Assembly (NCBI GenBank): GCA_963668535.1
Contig: OY764867.1
Span: forward strand, 2,418,001-2,482,000
DNA from: F22 sp963668535
GTDB lineage: Bacteria; Bacteroidota; Bacteroidia; Bacteroidales; Bacteroidaceae
Length of the DNA: 64,000 nt
Direction: 5' to 3'
Positions 58,304 to 64,000 of this stretch are shown here, piece by piece. The first letter of the stretch is position 1; each line of letters begins with the position of its first letter. Position numbers and translations under genes: made by a program. The notes under the pieces were generated by a model that saw only the letters and a list, made by a program, of their open reading frames with translations, was not told where the DNA came from and searched no databases.

Positions 58304-59419
58304 ATGATGAAAAAGTTTGTTTACGGGTTTATAGGGATAGCAATAATCGTTGTCGCTTTTGGAGCTACAGCAATTATGCTTAATGGGAAAAAGGACCCAC
58401 GTCGCAATCAAAGTAAGACGGCATCACTTTTTGTTAAAACCACTAAGCCCATTACAACTACTGTAGAGACAGATGCTTTGTATAATGGGCGTGTCAATTC
58501 CTTGGCAAATATAGATGTGGCAGCTGAAGTGTCAGGACGGATATTAGCAGGTAATATTGTCTTAAAAGATGGGGCAACTTTTCATAAAGGTGATGTGTTG
58601 TTTCGAATTTATAGTGAGGATGTTGTAGCGCAATTAAAAGCCAGTAAAAGTAGTTTCATGCAAACATTGGCCATGGTGTTACCAGATATAAGTGTTGATT
58701 TTCCTTCTGAGTTTCAAAAATGGAATACTTTCTTTTCACAAATTGATTTAGAAAAGCCATTACCAATGCTTCCTGAATGTAAGAGTAATAAAGAACGTAT
58801 CTTTATGGCTTCGCAAAATGTATTGACATCTTACTACAATCTAAAACAATCTGAAATCAATCTTGAAAAATATACTGTGCATGCTTTGTTCTCAGGGAGT
58901 ATAGTTACTGCCGCAAAACAGGTGGGAGATATGGCAAATACTGGGACGACGGTAGCCCGTGTGATTCGTACAGATCAACTAGAAGTGGTGGTGCCTATCC
59001 AAACGTTGGATTATGCTTGGATAAAAGTAGGAGATCAGGCTGTCCTCACAACTGCATCTGGTCAAAATATTGAAGCAAAGGTTACTCGTATTGGTAGTAG
59101 CGTAGATGAAGATACGCAAAGTATTAATACCTATTTACGTCCTGTTGCTGAGCAAAATATACACTTATTGCAGGGTGAATATGTAGATGTAGCCTTCCCT
59201 GGTAAAAAATTAACGGGATTGCTTATTCCTCGTGAAGCTTTAGTTGGCTCAAATCAAGTGTACCAACTAAATAATGGGAAATTAGAACTTCATGATATTG
59301 AGGTTGTACGTCAGATGGCAGATACATACTTAATTGCAAAAATGGATACGTTACTTCCTGTTGTGGTAGAGTCAGTAGCCAGTATCGACTCTACAATTGA
59401 GTATAAATCTCGTAAATAA
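58304..59419 (+). CDS. RND efflux periplasmic adaptor (membrane fusion protein)
   Basis: The protein has 371 residues with an N-terminal signal anchor (FVYGFIGIAIIVVAFGATAIM). The lipoyl-like domain (NIDVAAEVSGRILAGNIVLKDGATFHKGDVLFRIY), a short alpha-hairpin, a second lipoyl half (YTVHALFSGSIVTAAKQVGDMANTGTTVARVI) and beta-barrel domain (VGDQAVLTTASGQNIEAKVTRIG) are in family order. It links the inner-membrane pump to the TolC-like channel encoded downstream. No regulator gene is adjacent, and no clear -33/-7 promoter was found. Met 58307 is an alternative start. Confidence 0.92.
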   Translation: MMKKFVYGFIGIAIIVVAFGATAIMLNGKKDPRRNQSKTASLFVKTTKPITTTVETDALYNGRVNSLANIDVAAEVSGRILAGNIVLKDGATFHKGDVLFRIYSEDVVAQLKASKSSFMQTLAMVLPDISVDFPSEFQKWNTFFSQIDLEKPLPMLPECKSNKERIFMASQNVLTSYYNLKQSEINLEKYTVHALFSGSIVTAAKQVGDMANTGTTVARVIRTDQLEVVVPIQTLDYAWIKVGDQAVLTTASGQNIEAKVTRIGSSVDEDTQSINTYLRPVAEQNIHLLQGEYVDVAFPGKKLTGLLIPREALVGSNQVYQLNNGKLELHDIEVVRQMADTYLIAKMDTLLPVVVESVASIDSTIEYKSRK

Positions 59420-59443
59420 TCACTTCAATAGATTGTAAATATA

Positions 59444-62400
59444 ATGAAGAAAATATTAACCCTGTTTGTCAAATATCCCTTCTATGGTACAACTGCCATT
59501 ATAGTTCTGTTGTTGTTAGGATTGATTTCCTTAGGCCAAATGAAGAAGGCTACATTTCCCTTAATTGAGTCTAAGACAATCTCTGTGAGTGTGAGTTATC
59601 CTGGAGCAACTCCAAAAGAGATGGATGAAGGGGTAACATCGCTTATTGAGAATAGTATTCGTGGAATTGTGGGGATAAAAGAGTTCTCTTCTCAATCTCG
59701 TGAAAACAGTGCCTCGGTAACTATAACTGCAATGAATGGTTATGATATGGATGAACTGTTGAGTGATGTAAAGAATGCTGTTGATGGTATCTCCAACTTC
59801 CCTTCTGCTGCAGAGCGCCCTATTGTGTCTAAAGGTCGTGCTACTGATATGGCTATGTTTGTGGCCTTGTATTCTACTGCTGATGAGGATCCGTTGAAGT
59901 TGAATGAGATGGCCAATCGTATAGAGGATGATTTTCTAGCTTCTGGTAAATTGTCACAGGTGGATGTACGAGGATTGCCTTCTAAATTGGAACTGGTAGT
60001 AGAAGCTAGTGAAACGCAATTAAGTCGTTATGGTTTGAGCTTAAGCGATATTAAAACAGCTATATCAAGTAACAATATCGATGTAAGTGGTGGTACTGTA
60101 CGCAATCCACGCGAACAAATAAAAGTAATTGCTCGTAAAAGAAGCGTGAAGCCTGAAGATATCAAACAAATCGTTGTTCGTGCTAATACGGATGGTAGTA
60201 TTATACGAGTGAAGGATGTGGCAGCAGTACGTATGCAGATTCCTGAAGATCCATCGGTGAGTTATATCGATAAGAAACCTGCGGTTACTTTTGTTGTACG
60301 TCGTTTGGCTACCGAAGACTTGGAGGATATCTCTAATTATGTTAATCGCTATATTGAGTCTTTCAATGCTAAGAATAATGGGTATGCAATGCATGTTAAG
60401 ATGGATTTTCTTGATCGTATTAATGGACAGTTGGATATTTTGATTAATAATGGGATTATTGGGGTATTCATGGTGGTACTGATGCTGTCTCTATTGTTGA
60501 ATTTCCGTCTTTCTTTATGGGTAGCATGGGGGATACCATCTGCATTCTTAGGAATGTTTATCATCGCGCAGATGCATGGAATCACATTAAATCTGGTGAG
60601 CCTTTTTGGTATGATTCTGATTATTGGTATTCTGGTAGATGACGGGGTCGTTATTGGTGAAAATATTTTTACACACTTCGAGATGGGGAAATCACCTCGG
60701 CGAGCGGCTATCGAGGGGACTATGGAAGTATTACCTGCAGTGTTTTCTTCTGTGGCAACAACTATTGTAGCTTTTATGCCTATACTCTTTATTGAGGGTA
60801 ATATGGAGATGATGCATGATATGGCTTACGTCGTTATTATTTGTTTGGTTGTATCTTTGTTTGAAGCTGTATTTGTATTGCCAGGGCACTTAGCTAATCC
60901 AAAGGTGCTTAGTCACCCAGATGCAAAATCATTTTATGGAAGGATTCGTGGATATTTAGATGCGGGGATTAATTATGTAAAACAATCTTGGTACAAGCCA
61001 CTTCTGAAGGGTGTTTTACGTCATAAGGTGCTGACGTTGATTAGTGTGATTTCTCTTGTTGTGTTGACTTTTGGTCTTGTAGCAAGTAACATTATTACTT
61101 ACACATTCTTTCCTCAAACTCCATCGGATACGTTTACTGTTGATTTAGCTCTTAAACCAGGTGTGAGTGAAGACGTCACTCGTAAAAAAATCTTTGAAGT
61201 CAGTGATGCTATCTGGGCTGTCAATCAGAAAACTTTAGAAAAGACTGGGGATAAAACTCCTTATGTAACTTCGGTGCAAATACGAATGGGATCATCATTT
61301 AGTGGGTCTGAAAGTGGAACACATGCTGCTCAAATTCGCGTGTTTTTAAGTAGCTCTACAGAATGGAGTCCAAGTATTACGGATCAGTATTTGAAACGTG
61401 CTATTGCTCAAAAAGTTGGAGAAATACCTGAAGCGTATAAGTTTACTGTTGGGGCTTCTAATAGATTTGGAGCACCAGTATCTATAAGTCTTTTGGGATA
61501 TGATGAGAATGAATTAGAAGCGGCTAGAGAAGAATTGTCATCTGAATTAAAGAAAATGCCAGCTTTGTTCAACGTCTCAGATAATAGCCAGGTGGGTAGT
61601 CAAGAATTACGACTTACTTTGAAACCACAGGCTTATGCACTGGGATGTACCACTTCATCTTTGTTACAACAGGTTCGTACAGCTTTTTATGGTGGATTAG
61701 CTCAACGTATTCAGCAAGGGAAAGATGAGATTTGGGTGTATGTACGGTATGCTAAAAATGAAAGAATGAATATCGGTCAACTAGAAAAGATGAAGATACA
61801 TACCACTTCTGGAGATTTTCCACTTGCTACTTTGGCTGATATATCTACTGCACGTAGTTTAAGCAAAATTAATCATTACAATGGACAGCGTGAAATATTA
61901 GTGGAAGCCTATCAAAAGGATAAGACGAAGTCTGTGCCAGTATTGTTAAGTTATATCGAAAAAGAAATCTTACCTGGTATTTTAGCGCATCATGATGGTA
62001 TTCAATTTCAACATCAAGGACAATCTAAAGATACCAATGAGCAAATGTCAAGTTTGTTTTTGTACTTCGGTATTGCTTTTGTGATTATCATTCTTATTGT
62101 TGTTGTTTACTTCAAATCTTATAATCAAGGTCTGATGGTTATTAGTATGATTCCATTGGGGATAATTGGCGCGATCTGGGGACATGGAATTCATGGAAAA
62201 CCTCTGTCTATGATGACACTTTGGGGGATGGTGGCTCTTTCTGGTGTGGTTATCAATGATGCTATTGTCTTTATGGCTCGATTTAATCAGAATATAGAAC
62301 GTGGTCTTTGTGTTTATGATGCGATTGTTGAGGCGGGAATTTCTCGCTTTCGCCCAATATTGTTGACAACAATAACTACTGTTGCTGGCTTAATGCCACT

Positions 62401-62674
62401 GATATTGGAAAATAATCCTGATGCAGCTATGTTGGTTCCAATGTCTATTGCTTTGGCATATGGTATCTTATTTGGAACTTTCTTTATATTGGTATTATTG
62501 CCTGTGTTATTAGCATTAAATAATAGTCTGTTGTATTTCTGGCGTAAGCGCATATGCAAAGATGAAGAGGCAACTCGTGAATCAATAGAACCTGCTATAA
62601 AGTATTTGAAGATTGACCAAGCTTTGGAAGTGAATATGGCAAAAGAGATTGAAGAAAACCCTTATCATGAGTAA
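59444..62674 (+). CDS. AcrB-type RND efflux transporter
   Basis: The protein has 1,076 residues. TM1 (TAIIVLLLLGLISLGQM) is followed by the large periplasmic porter domain, TM2-6 (residues ~335-475) with the proton-relay motif GILVDDGVVIGENIF, a second periplasmic domain and TM7-12 (residues ~870-1030) with VVINDAIVFMARFNQN. The protein is of normal HAE1/HME size. The segment DDGVVIGEN has paired Asp, typical of drug pumps rather than heavy-metal pumps, but substrate cannot be assigned. It lies 24 bp after the adaptor. Confidence 0.93.
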   Translation: MKKILTLFVKYPFYGTTAIIVLLLLGLISLGQMKKATFPLIESKTISVSVSYPGATPKEMDEGVTSLIENSIRGIVGIKEFSSQSRENSASVTITAMNGYDMDELLSDVKNAVDGISNFPSAAERPIVSKGRATDMAMFVALYSTADEDPLKLNEMANRIEDDFLASGKLSQVDVRGLPSKLELVVEASETQLSRYGLSLSDIKTAISSNNIDVSGGTVRNPREQIKVIARKRSVKPEDIKQIVVRANTDGSIIRVKDVAAVRMQIPEDPSVSYIDKKPAVTFVVRRLATEDLEDISNYVNRYIESFNAKNNGYAMHVKMDFLDRINGQLDILINNGIIGVFMVVLMLSLLLNFRLSLWVAWGIPSAFLGMFIIAQMHGITLNLVSLFGMILIIGILVDDGVVIGENIFTHFEMGKSPRRAAIEGTMEVLPAVFSSVATTIVAFMPILFIEGNMEMMHDMAYVVIICLVVSLFEAVFVLPGHLANPKVLSHPDAKSFYGRIRGYLDAGINYVKQSWYKPLLKGVLRHKVLTLISVISLVVLTFGLVASNIITYTFFPQTPSDTFTVDLALKPGVSEDVTRKKIFEVSDAIWAVNQKTLEKTGDKTPYVTSVQIRMGSSFSGSESGTHAAQIRVFLSSSTEWSPSITDQYLKRAIAQKVGEIPEAYKFTVGASNRFGAPVSISLLGYDENELEAAREELSSELKKMPALFNVSDNSQVGSQELRLTLKPQAYALGCTTSSLLQQVRTAFYGGLAQRIQQGKDEIWVYVRYAKNERMNIGQLEKMKIHTTSGDFPLATLADISTARSLSKINHYNGQREILVEAYQKDKTKSVPVLLSYIEKEILPGILAHHDGIQFQHQGQSKDTNEQMSSLFLYFGIAFVIIILIVVVYFKSYNQGLMVISMIPLGIIGAIWGHGIHGKPLSMMTLWGMVALSGVVINDAIVFMARFNQNIERGLCVYDAIVEAGISRFRPILLTTITTVAGLMPLILENNPDAAMLVPMSIALAYGILFGTFFILVLLPVLLALNNSLLYFWRKRICKDEEATRESIEPAIKYLKIDQALEVNMAKEIEENPYHE

Positions 62675-62721
62675 TTGATTTTGGTGAATAATAAACAAAT
62701 TGATTCTATAATAATAGATAT

Positions 62722-64000
62722 ATGAAAAAGATTATATTGTCTTGTATTATGCTTTTAGTAGGAACAGAGGGATGGGCGCAAAATAACCTGACTCTCTCAG
62801 ATGCTATCAATATTGGACTTAAAAATAATTATTCTCTAATTGTACAGCGAAACGATCAGCGAATAAGCGAAATAAACAACACATGGGGGAATACTTCGTT
62901 GATGCCTACACTGACGCTAAATGTGGCTGGCACTCAAACTAAAAATTATAATGACGATGACGATTATAAAAATTGGAGTTTAACTCCCCAAGTAACTCTT
63001 AATTGGACACTTTTTGATGGTTTTAAAGCTCAAATTAGCAAAAAGAAATATGAAGAATTAGAAGAACAGTCTTCTGGTAATACTGCGTTACTTGTTGAAA
63101 CAACTGTACAAGATATTGTATTAGCATACTTTAAAGTGCTGCAAGAAAGAGAATTGCGTGATGCTTATTTGTCTATGAGTAATTTATCTAAAGACCGTAT
63201 GGATAGAGAGGCTAGGAGCAAAGATATTGGAGCATCTACATCATATGATTATTTGCAATATAAAACCTCATATTTGTCAGATTACTCGAAGTATCTGCGT
63301 CAAAAAACAACATATGAAAACTCCTTGCGCTCATTGAATTATATTTTGGGTATCAAAGATCCTATTATTTGGACTTTGACAACAGAGCTTGTAGCTCCGA
63401 TGTCGGATTATAATTTAGCAGACTTACAGGCGGCTATGGAGAGTAGCAATAAGACATTAAAATTGCAGTATCTCAACCAGCGAATAATGGCGTTAAATAC
63501 TCGTGCTGCTCGTAGTGACTATTATCCTACTTTGAAAGTAAATGGTGGAGTTCGTTATAATGATAATTCACGTCACTATTCTAGTAGTACTCCTAATGTA
63601 GATATGCAATCAACAGATACGTATGTTGGATTTTCATTAGCATGGACTATTTTCAACGGAGGAACACGCCAAAGGGCCGTTGCTATTGCAAAAATTAATG
63701 AGAAGTCAGCGCAAGTAGAATTAGATCAAATGAAGCATTCATTACAAAACCAATTGTTGACTTATTATGCAAATTATGAGGTAAACAAAGAGGTGTATAA
63801 GCTTGCAGAAGAACAAATTAAAACTGCTAAGTTAAATCTAGAAATTTCTCGTCAGAAATATGATCAAGGTGCGATTAATTCTTTTAATTTTCGAGATGTT
63901 CAAAACACGTATTTAAATGCAGTTGCTTCGCATGTAGAGGCTTTATACAATTTGATATCAACAGAAACAGACCTATTGCAAATATCTGGAAATATTGTGG
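62722..64000 (+). CDS. TolC-like outer-membrane efflux channel (3' end beyond the window)
   Basis: The gene starts at ATG 62722, 47 bp after the pump stop, and is open to the window edge (426 codons). A signal peptide (MKKIILSCIMLLVGTEGWAQ) precedes the TolC pattern: LTLSDAINIGLKNNYSLIVQRND, barrel strands around LTPQVTLNWTLFDGF, a long helix, then the second repeat with VGFSLAWTIFNGGTRQRAV and ISRQKYDQGAINSFNFRDVQNTYLNAV. It completes the tripartite efflux system. Start ATGAAAAAG also complements the core of the small-RNA family, as many exported-protein starts do. Confidence 0.93.
   Translation, partial: MKKIILSCIMLLVGTEGWAQNNLTLSDAINIGLKNNYSLIVQRNDQRISEINNTWGNTSLMPTLTLNVAGTQTKNYNDDDDYKNWSLTPQVTLNWTLFDGFKAQISKKKYEELEEQSSGNTALLVETTVQDIVLAYFKVLQERELRDAYLSMSNLSKDRMDREARSKDIGASTSYDYLQYKTSYLSDYSKYLRQKTTYENSLRSLNYILGIKDPIIWTLTTELVAPMSDYNLADLQAAMESSNKTLKLQYLNQRIMALNTRAARSDYYPTLKVNGGVRYNDNSRHYSSSTPNVDMQSTDTYVGFSLAWTIFNGGTRQRAVAIAKINEKSAQVELDQMKHSLQNQLLTYYANYEVNKEVYKLAEEQIKTAKLNLEISRQKYDQGAINSFNFRDVQNTYLNAVASHVEALYNLISTETDLLQISGNIV

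Overview
The window is a chromosomal segment from a member of the Bacteroidota, most likely order Bacteroidales. The phylum call rests on the promoter grammar: TAnnTTTG at -7 with TTG or TTTG 19-20 bp upstream recurs before many genes. It is supported by the gene content: TonB-dependent receptors with carboxypeptidase-regulatory plug extensions, an HU-HIG-type DNA-binding protein, TPR histidine kinases, a FabK-like enzyme, pyruvate phosphate dikinase, pyruvate formate-lyase and class I fumarase. That set suggests a fermentative anaerobe. I see no rRNA, tRNA, CRISPR array, transposase or prophage gene.

Layout. 1-3.4 kb: two tandem secreted Sel1-repeat proteins, the larger one an internal fusion of two modules. 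3.6-8.9 kb: TetR regulator, RND/MMPL pump, LolA-like protein and beta-barrel, a probable trans-envelope export cassette. 9-10.1 kb: a lipoprotein gene that an in-frame TAG may have split. 10.3-14 kb: an ArnT-like and a GtrB-like glycosyltransferase, divergent from a PAP2 phosphatase. 14.3-16.7 kb: PlsC-like acyltransferase, a small protein, uracil-DNA glycosylase and an MnmC-like methyltransferase. 16.8-20.7 kb: TonB receptor plus secreted phosphatase. 20.9-26.6 kb: tex, yjbR-like, birA, pyrH, frr, rsgA. 26.7-28.9 kb: glycosyltransferase and LpxH-like phosphoesterase. 29.2-32.3 kb: pflB-pflA. 32.7-37.8 kb: phosphoesterase, TonB receptor and glycerophosphodiesterase. 37.8-41.7 kb: two secreted unknowns, an HU-like protein beside a large nested palindrome, and a radical SAM/lipoprotein pair. 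41.9-49.7 kb: fumarase, YhcH, two TPR histidine kinases (one degenerate), a FabK-like enzyme and nicotinamidase. 49.8-55 kb: a methyl-cycle cluster with MetH split into core and separate reactivation domain, metF and luxS. 55.4-58.1 kb: ppdK. 58.3-64 kb: a tripartite RND efflux operon running off the end.

Two signals cross gene boundaries. First, three promoters (before the PAP2 gene, the first TonB receptor/phosphatase operon and the phosphoesterase/TonB receptor/glycerophosphodiesterase operon) lack a -33 box. Each instead carries TGTCAT-like half-sites 11 bp apart, ending exactly 10 bp before the -7 box, which is PhoB-type geometry. I infer a phosphate-starvation regulon. Second, three intergenic copies of a roughly 60-70-nt unit have a promoter, a conserved core containing GTGTTTTTCAT, and an intrinsic terminator. 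They look like paralogous small RNAs.

The promoter grammar also decided several start sites (tetR, ung, mnmC-like, pflA, the GTG-started rSAM-associated lipoprotein). Family names are from recognition of motifs, not from database searches.
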